Source: Motilimonas sp. E26 | GTDB lineage: Bacteria > Pseudomonadota > Gammaproteobacteria > Enterobacterales > CBDFNC01 | Length of the DNA stretch: 64,000 bases | Direction: 5' to 3' | NCBI RefSeq assembly: GCF_021278025.1 | Contig: NZ_JAIBHJ010000004.1 | Span: forward strand, 62,001 to 126,000 | In this document: positions 18,945 through 29,142 of the stretch, piece after piece | Numbering within the stretch: the first letter of the stretch is position 1 | Layout: every line of letters begins with the position of its first letter | Program-made: the position numbers and the translations under genes | The notes under the pieces: generated by a model | Seen by the model: the letters and a program-made list of their open reading frames with translations, nothing else | What the model was told of the DNA's origin: nothing | The model's database searches: none

Positions 18945-20009
18945 ATGAGCGATCTTTTATCACAAGACGAAATTGATGCCCTCTTACATGGTGTTGATGA
19001 TGTAGAGGAAGAAGACGAATCCCCCATTGATAATGCCAATGCGGTCAATTTCGACTTCTCGTCGCAAGATCGTATTGTTCGTGGTCGAATGCCAACGTTG
19101 GAGTTGGTTAATGAACGTTTTGCCCGTCATTTACGCATCAGTCTATTTAATATGATGCGCCGTACTGCTGAAGTGTCTATTAATGGCGTACAAATGCTTA
19201 AATTTGGTGAGTATGTACACACCTTATTTGTACCGACCAGTTTAAACATGGTGCGATTTCGGCCGCTAAAAGGCACCGCGTTGATAACCATGGAGGCGCG
19301 GCTGGTCTTTATTTTAGTGGAAAACTTCTTTGGTGGTGATGGACGTTATCATGCCAAAATTGAAGGGCGAGAATTTACCCCGACGGAGCGTCGGATAATT
19401 CAAATGCTATTAAAAATTGTGTTTGAAGATTATCACGATGCTTGGGCACCGGTGATGGATGCTGAATTTGAGTATCTCGACTCTGAAGTTAACCCCGCCA
19501 TGGCCAATATTGTTAGCCCCACAGAAGTGATCGTGGTGAACTCCTTCCATATCGAACTGGACGGTGGCGGCGGGGATTTCCATATCGCAATGCCTTATTC
19601 AATGCTAGAGCCTATCCGTGAATTACTCGATGCGGGTGTGCAAAGTGATAAGGAAGATACCGACTTTAGGTGGAGCAAGGCCCTAAAAGACGAAATCATG
19701 GACGTACCTGTAGAGCTGAGCACTAAGTTATTGGAAACTACGTTAAGTTTGCGCGCCATCATGGATTTAAAAGCAGGTGATATTATCCCCATTGAAATGC
19801 CGGATACGATGACGGTTTTCATTGAAGATTTGCCCACTTATCGCGGTAAGATGGGAAGAACCAAAGACAATTATGCAGTGCGGATCACCGAAAAACTTAA
19901 ACGTCCTGATTCGGTGAAAACAGAGCTTGAGCTAGTGACCAGACAAGGCAAACGCATTAATAATGATGTTAGCCAATTAGAAGTTTTAGAGGATGAGATA
20001 GATGAGTGA
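18945..20009 (+). CDS. fliM: Flagellar motor switch protein FliM
   Basis: The 354-residue protein starts with the CheY-P binding peptide LLSQDEIDALLHG, followed by the CheC-like middle domain (with the conserved FGGDGRY segment) and a C-terminal SpoA domain shared with FliN. FliM binds CheY-P and sets the direction of rotation. Its stop overlaps fliN by 8 bases. Confidence 0.97.
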   Translation: MSDLLSQDEIDALLHGVDDVEEEDESPIDNANAVNFDFSSQDRIVRGRMPTLELVNERFARHLRISLFNMMRRTAEVSINGVQMLKFGEYVHTLFVPTSLNMVRFRPLKGTALITMEARLVFILVENFFGGDGRYHAKIEGREFTPTERRIIQMLLKIVFEDYHDAWAPVMDAEFEYLDSEVNPAMANIVSPTEVIVVNSFHIELDGGGGDFHIAMPYSMLEPIRELLDAGVQSDKEDTDFRWSKALKDEIMDVPVELSTKLLETTLSLRAIMDLKAGDIIPIEMPDTMTVFIEDLPTYRGKMGRTKDNYAVRITEKLKRPDSVKTELELVTRQGKRINNDVSQLEVLEDEIDE

Positions 20010-20388
20010 TGACCAGCAAATGGCCGATGAGTGGGCGGCGGCATTAGAAGAGGCTGAAGGGGGCGCTCAGCCCGCAGAGCTTGAGCAATTTGATACTGAT
20101 GATGGCCCTTCAATTTCGGCAGAAGAAAAACGCCGACTGGATGCCATTATGGATATTCCCGTTACAATTTCGATGGAAGTTGGGCGCAGTCAAATCAGTA
20201 TTCGTAACCTGCTTCAATTAAATCAAGGCTCAGTGGTTGAGTTAGATCGGGTCGCGGGTGAGCCACTGGATGTATTAGTTAATGGTACTTTGATAGCGCA
20301 CGGTGAAGTGGTCGTGGTAAACGATAAGTTTGGCATTCGTTTAACCGATGTCATTAGCCAAACTGAGCGGATCAAGAAACTAAAATAA
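20002..20388 (+). CDS. fliN: Flagellar motor switch protein FliN
   Basis: The 128-residue protein has an acidic N-terminal arm and the SpoA domain (MDIPVTISMEVGRSQISIRN; VNGTLIAHGEVVVVNDKFG), which builds the base of the C-ring and docks FliH. It overlaps fliM by 8 bases and shares one base of its stop with the fliO start. Confidence 0.97.
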   Translation: MSDDQQMADEWAAALEEAEGGAQPAELEQFDTDDGPSISAEEKRRLDAIMDIPVTISMEVGRSQISIRNLLQLNQGSVVELDRVAGEPLDVLVNGTLIAHGEVVVVNDKFGIRLTDVISQTERIKKLK

Positions 20389-20768
20389 TGAAATTACTGC
20401 TGTTGTTATCTAGTTTGTTTGTTTCCTTACCGAGTTGGGCGGCACCGGAGCCGCCTAGTGTCGATGTGATGGCGGTATTATCGGCTTTAATTTTCGTTAT
20501 TTTGCTCATTCTTGCGTTAGCTTGGCTATTTAACCAAAGTAAGTTAGGCCGTCACTTTGGCCAGCAAGGGATTAAAGTGATTGCCTCAACTCCGTTAGGG
20601 CGAAGAGAGAAGCTACTGGTGGTGCAGCTTGGCGAGCAGCAATATTTGTTAGCGGCGACGGCGCAACAAATTAACCTCATCGATAAATTAGATCAGCCTT
20701 GGCAGCCTCAACCAGTTGAATCAGTTAATTTTGCGGAGCAACTCGCTAAAATGATGAAAAAGAAATGA
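20388..20768 (+). CDS. fliO: Flagellar export assembly protein FliO
   Basis: The 126-residue protein begins with a signal-like hydrophobic stretch ending near SWA, followed by one strong membrane helix (about residues 26-48) and a small cytoplasmic domain ([20 protein letters not shown]). FliO helps FliP assemble into the export gate. The fliP ATG overlaps its stop by 4 bases. Confidence 0.9.
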   Translation: MKLLLLLSSLFVSLPSWAAPEPPSVDVMAVLSALIFVILLILALAWLFNQSKLGRHFGQQGIKVIASTPLGRREKLLVVQLGEQQYLLAATAQQINLIDKLDQPWQPQPVESVNFAEQLAKMMKKK

Positions 20769-21511
20769 GAAAGATACATCACTGGCTATGGCTAGCGGCT
20801 TTATTGTTAATCAGCGGTACCGCCGCTGCACAAACAGGCGCATTACCCGCCTTGACTGTGACGACCGGACCCGATGGTGCGCAAGAGTATAGCCTGACAT
20901 TGCAAGTGCTCGCGCTGATGACGGCAATGAGTTTTTTGCCAGCCATGGTGATAATGATGACGTCATTCACCCGCATTGTGATAGTCATGAGTATTTTGCG
21001 CCAAGCCTTGGGTTTACAGCAGACACCATCGAATCAAGTCATTATAGGTATAACCTTATTTATGACTTTTTTTATCATGGCGCCAGTGTTTGAGCGCATC
21101 AATAAGCAGGCTATCCAGCCTTACTTAGCGGAAGATATCCCTTTTGCTCAAGCTATCGAGCAAGGTCAAGGGCCATTAAAAGAGTTTATGCTGGCGCAAA
21201 CTAGGGTGACCGATCTTCAAACGTTTGTTGAAATGGCTGATATTGAAGTGGCAACGCCACAAGAAGTCCCTATCCATGTATTGATCCCAGCCTTTGTTAC
21301 TAGTGAGCTCAAAACTGCCTTTCAAATTGGCTTTATGGTGTTTATTCCTTTTTTGATAATCGATCTGGTGGTAGCAAGTATCCTGATGGCCATGGGTATG
21401 ATGATGTTATCGCCAATGATTGTGTCATTGCCATTCAAATTAATGCTATTTGTGTTAGTGGACGGTTGGAACTTGATCATAGGTAGCTTAGCCAGCAGTT
21501 TTGGTTTGTAG
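20765..21511 (+). CDS. fliP: Flagellar export gate protein FliP
   Basis: The 248-residue protein has a cleavable signal peptide (cut expected after GTAAA) and four membrane helices. The family signature [20 protein letters not shown] and the [14 protein letters not shown] block are present. FliP forms the core of the FliPQR pore. It overlaps fliO by 4 bases and precedes fliQ by 20 bases. Confidence 0.97.
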   Translation: MRKIHHWLWLAALLLISGTAAAQTGALPALTVTTGPDGAQEYSLTLQVLALMTAMSFLPAMVIMMTSFTRIVIVMSILRQALGLQQTPSNQVIIGITLFMTFFIMAPVFERINKQAIQPYLAEDIPFAQAIEQGQGPLKEFMLAQTRVTDLQTFVEMADIEVATPQEVPIHVLIPAFVTSELKTAFQIGFMVFIPFLIIDLVVASILMAMGMMMLSPMIVSLPFKLMLFVLVDGWNLIIGSLASSFGL

Positions 21512-21531
21512 CCAAATCATAAGGAGCGTTT

Positions 21532-21801
21532 ATGTCACCGGAAGTCTTTGTTGATATTTTTAAACACGCTTTATGGTTAGTGCTGATCTTAGTTTGTGCG
21601 TGTATTATTCCTAGTTTGATCATTGGGTTAATTGTATCAATCTTCCAAGCTGCCACGTCAATAAATGAACAAACACTGAGTTTTTTACCGCGTTTGATTA
21701 TCACTATCTTAGCGTTAATGTTTGGCGCTCACTGGGGCTTTAGAATGCTAATGGAATTCTTTTATTCCATGATTGAACAAATCCCAAGTGTTGTCGGTTA
21801 A
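21532..21801 (+). CDS. fliQ: Flagellar export gate protein FliQ
   Basis: The 89-residue protein is two membrane helices with the ATSINEQTLSFLPR link seen in all FliQ. It wraps the FliP/FliR pore. A strong AAGGAG site precedes the ATG, and the stop shares one base with the fliR start. Confidence 0.97.
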   Translation: MSPEVFVDIFKHALWLVLILVCACIIPSLIIGLIVSIFQAATSINEQTLSFLPRLIITILALMFGAHWGFRMLMEFFYSMIEQIPSVVG

Positions 21802-22586
21802 TGAGTTATCCTGCTGATATTGTCATCACTTGGTTGTCGAGCTACCTTTGGGCCTTGTGTCGCATTGCTGCTTTATTGATGGTGATGACGGGGATTGGCG
21901 CCAAAACGACTCCCAAACGTATCCGTTTATTGCTCTCATTAGCTATTACTTTGATGGTTGTTCCCGTGTTACCTGATCCGCCACCGATCCCCTTGTTTTC
22001 CGGAGAAAGTGTATTAATTGTATTGCAGCAAATATTAATTGGCGCGGCGGTGGGGACGGTATCGGTATTTGTGATGCAAACTTTCGTCATTGCGGGACAA
22101 GTTATTGCGATGCAAACTAGCTTAGGCTTTGCCTCTATGGCGGATCCACTTAATGGCCAGACTTCTCCGGTTGTTGGTCAGTTTTATTTAATGCTAGTTA
22201 CGTTGCTTTTTTTTGCCGTAGATGGCCATTTAGTCATGATTTACATGATAGTGGAAAGTTTCACAACTTTGCCTATCTCGATGGAAGGCTTATCAGCTTT
22301 ACAATATCAAAAATTAGCCGGCTGGTTAGGCGTGATGTTTACAGCGGCGCTCGCCATGTCAATGTCATCTATTGTTGCGATGCTGTTGGTGAACTTCTCA
22401 TTTGGTATTATGACCCGAGCAGCGCCGCAGCTAAATATTTTCTCCCTTGGTTTTTCTATTAGTATGTTATTTGGCTTGTTCATTCTCTGGCTGACGATAG
22501 GTAATGTTGTCGAGCATTTCGATGCCCAATGGCTACGTGGTGCGAGCTTAATGTGTGAGTTGTTAAATGGTGCTTGCCGACCCTAA
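21801..22586 (+). CDS. fliR: Flagellar export gate protein FliR
   Basis: The 261-residue polytopic membrane protein has about six helices and the FliR features QTSLGFASMADPLNGQ and FGIMTRAAPQLNIF. It is the single-copy pore subunit that recruits FlhB. The start overlaps the fliQ stop by one base. A 78-base gap without clear signals precedes flhB. Confidence 0.96.
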   Translation: MSYPADIVITWLSSYLWALCRIAALLMVMTGIGAKTTPKRIRLLLSLAITLMVVPVLPDPPPIPLFSGESVLIVLQQILIGAAVGTVSVFVMQTFVIAGQVIAMQTSLGFASMADPLNGQTSPVVGQFYLMLVTLLFFAVDGHLVMIYMIVESFTTLPISMEGLSALQYQKLAGWLGVMFTAALAMSMSSIVAMLLVNFSFGIMTRAAPQLNIFSLGFSISMLFGLFILWLTIGNVVEHFDAQWLRGASLMCELLNGACRP

Positions 22587-22664
22587 CATTGATAATGATT
22601 GCCTGAGTTATGGTAAATAACTAAATGGCGTTGACAGACCTTAATTCAATGACGGAGCCTTAAT

Positions 22665-23795
22665 ATGGCAGAAGCTGACGGCCAAGAAAAAACCGAAGAC
22701 CCCACGGGGAAAAAACTCAGTGACGCGCGAAATAAAGGTCAAGTTACTCGCTCTAAGGACTTGGGGACGGCAGCTATTCTTATTATGGCTTCTTTTATTT
22801 TGATTATGCTTGGCGACAGCCTTGGCCATGCTTTTGTCATCATGATGACGGACGCATTTACTTTTGAGCGAGAAGCGGTGTTTGACCCTTCGCAAATGAT
22901 GGTGGTATTTGCGACAGGGATTGCTGAAATGGTGTTACCAACCCTAGCCATACTGATTGCTTTGTTTATAGCGGCCGTGGTCGGTACTATCGCATTGGGA
23001 GGCATGAACTTTAGTACCGAAGCCATGATGCCCAAATTTAGCAAGATGAGCCCTCTGGCTGGCTTCAAACGTATGTTTGGGACTCAAGGAGTAGTGGAGC
23101 TGTTAAAGTCAATCTTGAAAGTCGCCGTTATTGGATGTGGTGTATGGGGGATATTGCATTTTAGTTTTGCTGATATATTGGTGCTCAGTTCAACTCCATT
23201 TCCTTCCAGCGCAGAAGCGGCATTGGACATGCTGCTTTGGATGTTTCTTATTTTATGTATGAGTTTATTGGTGATTGTTGTGGTGGATGTGCCTTATCAA
23301 ATTTGGCATCAAAAAGAGCAATTAAAAATGACCAAGCAGGAAGTGAAAGATGAGCATAAAGACCAAGATGGTAAGCCGGAAGTAAAAGGGCGAATTCGGC
23401 GCTTACAAATGGAAGCGGCGCAGCGACGCATGATGGGAGAAGTACCTGATGCAGATGTTATTGTAACAAACCCGACTCATTACTCTGTGGCCATAAAATA
23501 CGACCCAAGTAAAGGGGGAGCCCCCATGGTCGTCGCGAAAGGGGTGGATCAAATTGCCCTTAAAATTCGAGAAATTGCGCGAGAGTATGAAGTGCCAGTA
23601 ATGAGCTCACCACAACTATGCCGGGCTATTTATCATACTACCGAGCTTGATCGCGAAATTCCCCATGAACTGTTTGTTGCAGTGGCGCAAATCCTTGCTT
23701 ATATCTTTCAACTTGAACAGTTTCGCAAAGGACGCGGTAAGAGGCCAACACCTTTACCCAAAGAGTTTGATATGCCACAAGGGTTTAAATACTAG
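22665..23795 (+). CDS. flhB: Flagellar export switch protein FlhB
   Basis: The 376-residue protein has four membrane helices and a cytoplasmic domain with the self-cleaving NPTH site at residues 269-272 (cut between N269 and P270). FlhB changes substrate specificity from rod and hook proteins to filament proteins when FliK signals. A second, stand-alone copy of the C-terminal domain type is encoded at 38066-38359 without this site. Confidence 0.97.
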   Translation: MAEADGQEKTEDPTGKKLSDARNKGQVTRSKDLGTAAILIMASFILIMLGDSLGHAFVIMMTDAFTFEREAVFDPSQMMVVFATGIAEMVLPTLAILIALFIAAVVGTIALGGMNFSTEAMMPKFSKMSPLAGFKRMFGTQGVVELLKSILKVAVIGCGVWGILHFSFADILVLSSTPFPSSAEAALDMLLWMFLILCMSLLVIVVVDVPYQIWHQKEQLKMTKQEVKDEHKDQDGKPEVKGRIRRLQMEAAQRRMMGEVPDADVIVTNPTHYSVAIKYDPSKGGAPMVVAKGVDQIALKIREIAREYEVPVMSSPQLCRAIYHTTELDREIPHELFVAVAQILAYIFQLEQFRKGRGKRPTPLPKEFDMPQGFKY

Positions 23796-23860
23796 AAATT
23801 TGAACTAAAGCGAACTTTTATGCTTTAAATTGCCTAACTTCTGCCTCAGCTTATTGCATT

Positions 23861-23876
23861 AGGCGTATTTATTGCA
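23861..23876 (+). promoter_or_regulatory. Candidate sigma-54 promoter of the flhA operon
   Basis: AGGCGT-ATTTA-TTGCA has a perfect -12 box, GGC at -24 and exact GG-N10-GC spacing. It sits 37 bases before the flhA ATG in the 118-base gap after flhB. In Vibrio the flhA unit is sigma-54 dependent, which fits. Confidence 0.6.
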
Positions 23877-23913
23877 TAGTGTTAAAACGTCATTTTTTTG
23901 TCGAATTATGTGA

Positions 23914-26016
23914 ATGAATTTAAAGTCAAACTTGGCTGGCTACTGGCAGCACAGGGATAAACTGCTAAAAGGCGTCGGTGCGCCGGTAATGGTTCTTGCA
24001 ACCTTAGGCATGGTTATCTTACCTATGCCAGCGTTTCTATTAGATATTCTATTCTCTTTTAATATTGCTTTAGCGCTCATTGTCCTTTTAGTGTCTATTT
24101 ATACAAAGCGGCCATTAGATTTTGCCTCGTTTCCGGCTGTGTTACTGATTGCGACGTTATTGCGTTTGGCATTAAATGTAGCCTCGACGCGAGTGGTGTT
24201 ACTTGAAGGGCATCAGGGCGGTGATGCTGCAGGTAATGTGATCGCGGCTTTTGGCTCGGTGGTCATCGGTGGCAACTATGCTGTTGGTTTAATCGTCTTC
24301 TTAATTCTAATGATTATCAACTTTGTCGTGGTGACCAAAGGTGCTGGTCGTATTTCGGAAGTAAGTGCCCGCTTTACCCTCGATGCCATGCCCGGTAAAC
24401 AAATGGCAATTGATGCTGATTTGAACGCTGGGATGATCGACCAAGAGCAAGCTCGAGTCAGGCGCGAAGAAGTGACGCGTGAAGCTGATTTCTATGGTTC
24501 GATGGATGGTGCCAGTAAGTTTGTAAAAGGGGATGCAATTGCCGGTATCCTGATCTTATTCATCAACATCATTGGCGGCTTTATTATCGGTATGGCGCAA
24601 CATGGCCTTAGCTTTAGCGATGCGGCCGAGATCTACACTTTGCTAACTATTGGTGATGGTCTTGTTGCTCAAATCCCTTCCTTATTACTTTCTATTGCTG
24701 CTGCAATCACAGTCACCCGTGAAAATCGCTCTGAAGACATGGGTGAACAGGTGATGGGCCAGATGTTCAGTAACCCTAAAGCTTTAATGATCACCGCAGG
24801 TATCTTAATTGTGATGGGGTTAGTGCCAGGCATGCCGCACTTTGCATTTTTGTCTTTGGGATTCGGTGCAGCGGGCGGAACATATTGGTTAATGAAAAAA
24901 CAAAAAGAGCAAGCTGCTCAGGCCTTGGTTGCCAGTGAGAAAAATGTAGCGGGTAGTCATCCGGCCAATAAAACGAAAGAATTGGGATGGGATGATGTGC
25001 AACCTGTGGATACGATCGGCTTGGAAGTTGGCTATCGATTGATTCCATTAGTGGATAAAAGCCAAGGTGGTGAGCTATTAGAGCGAATTAAAGGGGTACG
25101 TAAAAAATTATCGCAAGAGCTAGGCTTTTTGGTCCCCCCTGTCCATATTCGTGATAATTTAGATCTCCCGCCAAGTTATTACAGTATCTCCCTCATGGGG
25201 GTGACCAGCGGTCAGGCTGAAGTGCTACATGACAAAGAAATGGCGATAAACCCCGGTCAGGTATTTGGTACGGTGGATGGCGTACCAACCATCGAACCAG
25301 CATTTCAACTTGATGCACTTTGGATCTCACCGAGTCAGCGTGAGCATGCTCAAGCCATGGGCTATACAGTTGTTGATGCAGCAACCGTTGTAGCCACACA
25401 TTTGAGTCAAATATTAACTAATCATGCTGCGCAATTACTAGGGCATGAAGAAGTACAGAATTTATTAGACCTATTAGCAAAAAGTCATCCTAAACTTGTA
25501 GAAGGGCTAGTACCTGACATTTTACCACTAGGGGTGATTGTAAAAGTGTTGCAAGGGCTACTCAATGAAGGCGTGCCAATCCGTGATATTCGGACGATAG
25601 TGCAAACCTTGTCTGATTACGGCGTGAAAAGCCAAGATTCAGAAGTGTTGACGGCGGCTTGTCGGATCGCGTTAAAACGCATGATCAGTCAAAATATTGT
25701 CGGTGCAGAGCCGGAAATTCCAGTTATTACCTTATCACCAGAGTTGGAGCAGATTTTGCATAATTCTATTCAGGCTGGCGGGAGTGATGGTGCAGGTATA
25801 GAGCCTGGGCTAGCAGAGCGGATCCAACGCGCATTATTTGAAGCGTCTCAACAGCAAGAGCTTGCAGGTCAGCCCGCTGTTTTGCTAACGTCAGGCGTAT
25901 TACGTACTACCCTTGCTAAATTTGTTAAAAACACAATCCCTGGATTACAAGTTCTGTCATATCAAGAAGTTCCTGAAGATAAGCAGATTAGAATCGTTAA
26001 CTCTGTCGGGCAGTAA
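23914..26016 (+). CDS. flhA: Flagellar export gate protein FlhA
   Basis: The 700-residue protein has eight predicted membrane helices in the first 320 residues, with the FHIPEP-family loop containing SARFTLDAMPGKQMAIDADL, and a large cytoplasmic domain that forms the nonameric docking ring for chaperone-substrate complexes. An in-frame TGA lies directly before this ATG, so it is the earliest possible start, though its ribosome binding site is poor. It heads the flhA-flhF-flhG-fliA run. Confidence 0.97.
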   Translation: MNLKSNLAGYWQHRDKLLKGVGAPVMVLATLGMVILPMPAFLLDILFSFNIALALIVLLVSIYTKRPLDFASFPAVLLIATLLRLALNVASTRVVLLEGHQGGDAAGNVIAAFGSVVIGGNYAVGLIVFLILMIINFVVVTKGAGRISEVSARFTLDAMPGKQMAIDADLNAGMIDQEQARVRREEVTREADFYGSMDGASKFVKGDAIAGILILFINIIGGFIIGMAQHGLSFSDAAEIYTLLTIGDGLVAQIPSLLLSIAAAITVTRENRSEDMGEQVMGQMFSNPKALMITAGILIVMGLVPGMPHFAFLSLGFGAAGGTYWLMKKQKEQAAQALVASEKNVAGSHPANKTKELGWDDVQPVDTIGLEVGYRLIPLVDKSQGGELLERIKGVRKKLSQELGFLVPPVHIRDNLDLPPSYYSISLMGVTSGQAEVLHDKEMAINPGQVFGTVDGVPTIEPAFQLDALWISPSQREHAQAMGYTVVDAATVVATHLSQILTNHAAQLLGHEEVQNLLDLLAKSHPKLVEGLVPDILPLGVIVKVLQGLLNEGVPIRDIRTIVQTLSDYGVKSQDSEVLTAACRIALKRMISQNIVGAEPEIPVITLSPELEQILHNSIQAGGSDGAGIEPGLAERIQRALFEASQQQELAGQPAVLLTSGVLRTTLAKFVKNTIPGLQVLSYQEVPEDKQIRIVNSVGQ

Positions 26017-26034
26017 TCGACAGGAGACTGCAGT

Positions 26035-27453
26035 ATGAAAATTAAACGTTTTTTTGCCAAAGATATGCGCGCAGCACTGGCTGAAGTGAAGGACATTTTA
26101 GGGCCGGACGCAGTGATCATGTCCAACAAAAAAGTCACCGGTGGTATTGAGATTGTTGCGGCAGTAGATTATCAAGCGGCCACAGAATCAAAAGCGCAAT
26201 CTCGCGATGTAAAAGAAAATCGTGATTTGAAGGAAGACAGTGTTGTTTTGTCCAGTCGCCCACGCGCTAACTCAACTCAAGTGAGCAATGCCGCCATGGA
26301 GCAAGCTAAAACAATTAATGCACGCTCTGGGCAAAACCTTGCTGATTCACTGTCAGCACTGCTTAAAAAACAAGGCAGTCCGATGGCTAAACCGGCAAGG
26401 CCGAGTGCGAAACCCGCCACTTTGATGGAACAAAATGAGTGGGAACAACCAAAACCGCGTCCTGCGCCAGCGCGACCAGTGAAGTCTGCGCCAAGTAATA
26501 ATAGCAAGGATGATAAGATCTTAGATTCCATGCGCGAAGAAATGGCTTCGCTGCGTAAATTGTTAGAGCACCAAGTCTCAGGGTTGATGTGGCAAGAGCT
26601 AGAGCGCAAAGAGCCAGTTCGAGCAATGCTAATTAAATGGTTGAATAAATGTGGTTTTTCCGATGACATTTCGGATCAACTAGCCAGTTGTATTCCTGAA
26701 AGTTGTTCACCTGCAGAAGCGAAACAATACTTAACTCAATTACTTGAAGATCAAGTGACCATAGGTGAAAACGAAATTCTTAAATTGGGCGGCGCAGTTG
26801 CCCTGTTAGGGCCAACAGGGGTAGGTAAAACCACCACCATTGCTAAACTAGCAGCGCGTTTTGCTATGGAACATGGGGCTGACCAAGTCGGTTTGATTAC
26901 CACCGACACGTATCGTATTGGCGCCCATGAACAGCTAGCGACATACGGTAAAATTTTAGGTTGTTCGGTTCGCGTCGCCAAGGATGCCGATGAGCTATCT
27001 GATATTTTATATCAAATGCGAACTAAGCGATTAGTGCTGATTGATACAGCCGGAATGGGGCAGAGAGATGTTCGTTTATCTGAGCAGCTGGAAACCTTGA
27101 TGAAAAACTCGCGAGTGCGTATTCGCAGCTTTTTGGTGATCCCTGCCACTTCTCAGCGTCGAGTTGTACAAGAAGCCATCGAACATTTTCGAAGAATACC
27201 CTTATCTGGTTGTATTCTCACGAAACTAGATGAAAGTTTGAGTCTAGGTGAAATACTAAGTGTTACAATTAAGCATGCTTTACCTATTTCATATATTACC
27301 AATGGTCAAAGGGTGCCTGAAGATATCAAAATAGCCAGCGCCAAATATATGGTGTCCAGCGCGTTAAGTTTAATGGAGCAGGAAATGGCGAAAGACCAAC
27401 ATCAGTGGTATAGCGAAGCAGATGACTGCCACACTTCGGAGTATTATGAATAA
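26035..27453 (+). CDS. flhF: Polar flagellum placement GTPase FlhF
   Basis: The 472-residue protein has a basic N-terminal B domain, a proline/lysine-rich linker (about 60-160) and an SRP-type NG GTPase domain. G1 is GPTGVGKTTT, starting at residue 259, with TTDTYRIGAHEQL and LIDTAGMGQRD following. FlhF marks the cell pole where the flagellum is built. It is controlled by FlhG, whose start overlaps its stop by 8 bases. Confidence 0.96.
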   Translation: MKIKRFFAKDMRAALAEVKDILGPDAVIMSNKKVTGGIEIVAAVDYQAATESKAQSRDVKENRDLKEDSVVLSSRPRANSTQVSNAAMEQAKTINARSGQNLADSLSALLKKQGSPMAKPARPSAKPATLMEQNEWEQPKPRPAPARPVKSAPSNNSKDDKILDSMREEMASLRKLLEHQVSGLMWQELERKEPVRAMLIKWLNKCGFSDDISDQLASCIPESCSPAEAKQYLTQLLEDQVTIGENEILKLGGAVALLGPTGVGKTTTIAKLAARFAMEHGADQVGLITTDTYRIGAHEQLATYGKILGCSVRVAKDADELSDILYQMRTKRLVLIDTAGMGQRDVRLSEQLETLMKNSRVRIRSFLVIPATSQRRVVQEAIEHFRRIPLSGCILTKLDESLSLGEILSVTIKHALPISYITNGQRVPEDIKIASAKYMVSSALSLMEQEMAKDQHQWYSEADDCHTSEYYE

Positions 27454-28330
27454 ATCGATGTTAAATGATCAGGCGAGTGGGCTGCGAATGATGAAAAATA
27501 ACAAAGTTAAAGTGATTACCGTGACAGGCGGTAAGGGGGGCGTAGGTAAAACTAACGTTACCTTGAACTTGGCCGCTTCTCTCGCAGCACAAGGCAAACG
27601 CGTGTTAGTGCTAGATGCTGACTTAGGGTTGGCAAATGTGGATGTATTACTTGGCCTTCGTGTGACTAAAAATCTATCCCATGTTTTATCGGGTGAATGC
27701 ACCTTAGATGAAGTGATCATTGATGCACCTCAAGGGATGAAAATAATACCTGCTACGTCTGGCACAAAATCCATGGTGGAATTAACGCCAGCTGAGCACG
27801 TTGGCCTTATTCGAGCGTTTAGTGAGTTGCAAACACCTATTGACGTGCTGTTAGTCGATACTGCTGCAGGCATATCAGATATGGTGCTCAGCTTTGCTCG
27901 AGCAGCCCAAGATATCGTGGTGGTGGTCTGTGATGAACCTACGTCAATTACCGATGCTTATGCGTTAATTAAGTTGTTAAATACGCAATATGGCGTGTTT
28001 CACTTTAAGATTGTCGCTAATATGGTTCGCAGCTTACGCGAAGGGCAAGAATTATTTTCTAAGTTAACGCGTGTGACTGATCGCTTTTTAGACACGGCCT
28101 TAGAGCTTGTCGCTTGTATTCCATTTGATAACAATGTTCGTCAATCAGTACGCAAGCAAAAATTAGTCGTTGAGTCTTTTCCTAAATCTCCTTCATCATT
28201 GGCATTTAGAGCCTTATCCAGCAAAGCGATCACTTGGCCAGTACCCAATCAGCCTGGTGGCCACTTAGAGTTTTTTATCGAAAAACTGCTTGATAACACA
28301 GCAGACAAAAGAGAGAAAATTAGTGAATAA
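27446..28330 (+). CDS. flhG: Flagellar number regulator FlhG (MinD-like ATPase)
   Basis: The 294-residue protein begins with the DQASGLRMM segment, the FlhF-activating helix known in FlhG. A deviant Walker A follows (GGKGGVGKTN), then MinD-like motifs (DADLGLANVDVLLG; DTAAGI). FlhG limits flagellar number by stimulating FlhF GTPase and restraining FlrA. I place the start at ATG 27446, overlapping flhF by 8 bases. A frame-open start at 27422 would add eight residues without family support. Confidence 0.94.
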   Translation: MNKSMLNDQASGLRMMKNNKVKVITVTGGKGGVGKTNVTLNLAASLAAQGKRVLVLDADLGLANVDVLLGLRVTKNLSHVLSGECTLDEVIIDAPQGMKIIPATSGTKSMVELTPAEHVGLIRAFSELQTPIDVLLVDTAAGISDMVLSFARAAQDIVVVVCDEPTSITDAYALIKLLNTQYGVFHFKIVANMVRSLREGQELFSKLTRVTDRFLDTALELVACIPFDNNVRQSVRKQKLVVESFPKSPSSLAFRALSSKAITWPVPNQPGGHLEFFIEKLLDNTADKREKISE

Positions 28331-29039
28331 AGTCCATGCTTACACCAGTCAAGTTCAGCCGAATGAACTGGTTGAACGCTATGGAACCTTAGTGCAACGG
28401 ATTGCACATCACTTAATGGCGAGGTTACCTGCGAGTGTGTTGGTCGAAGATTTAACTCAAGCGGGTCTGATTGGTTTGCTTGAAGCCAGTCGGAATTTTG
28501 ACGCGAGCAAGGGAGCAAGCTTTGAAACCTTTGCCGGCATTCGCATCAGAGGTGCCATGCTTGATGAAATGCGTCGTGGTGATTGGGTGCCGAGAAGCGT
28601 GCATAAGAACAGCCGTCTCATTGCACAAGCTATCGACAGCGTAGAGAAAGAGTTGGGCTCTGATGCCAAAGACAGTGATATCGCTAACAAGTTACAAGTG
28701 AGTGTTGACGATTACCATGCCATGCTCAGAGATGTAAATAGTGGTAAATTAATAGGCATTGAAGACTTAGCCGTAGGCCAAGATTCCTTGCCATCAACAG
28801 AGCTGGATGAAAATTCGCCATTTGAAGGGGTTTTTGAAGAAAAATTTCAGTATGACCTCGCATCTTGTATAAAATCCTTACCCGAACGCGAAGCCCTTGT
28901 ATTATCTTTATATTATGATGAAGAGCTAAATTTACGTGAAATTGGTGAAGTGTTAAGTGTCAGTGAGTCGAGAGTTAGCCAAATACACAGCCAAGCTATT
29001 CACCGCTTAAAAGGGCGAATGCTTGATTGGCAAACTTAG
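28323..29039 (+). CDS. fliA: Flagellar sigma factor FliA (sigma-28)
   Basis: The 238-residue protein has sigma-70 regions 2, 3 and 4: LVEDLTQAGLIGLLEASRNF in region 2, and LSVSESRVSQIHSQAIHRLK as the region 4 helix-turn-helix. It drives late genes such as flagellin, motor and chemotaxis genes. I place the start at GTG 28323, overlapping the flhG stop by 8 bases, because this gives the family's usual length. An ATG at 28290 would add 11 unlike residues. Confidence 0.95.
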   Translation: MNKVHAYTSQVQPNELVERYGTLVQRIAHHLMARLPASVLVEDLTQAGLIGLLEASRNFDASKGASFETFAGIRIRGAMLDEMRRGDWVPRSVHKNSRLIAQAIDSVEKELGSDAKDSDIANKLQVSVDDYHAMLRDVNSGKLIGIEDLAVGQDSLPSTELDENSPFEGVFEEKFQYDLASCIKSLPEREALVLSLYYDEELNLREIGEVLSVSESRVSQIHSQAIHRLKGRMLDWQT

Positions 29040-29142
29040 CCTGTTGATATGATATTAAGTAACTATACTGATTTGTAGTATGTTACAGAACACTTCAGCA
29101 CATAGAGTTGAGTACAACCAACTGCCATTTGAGGAGAATAAG

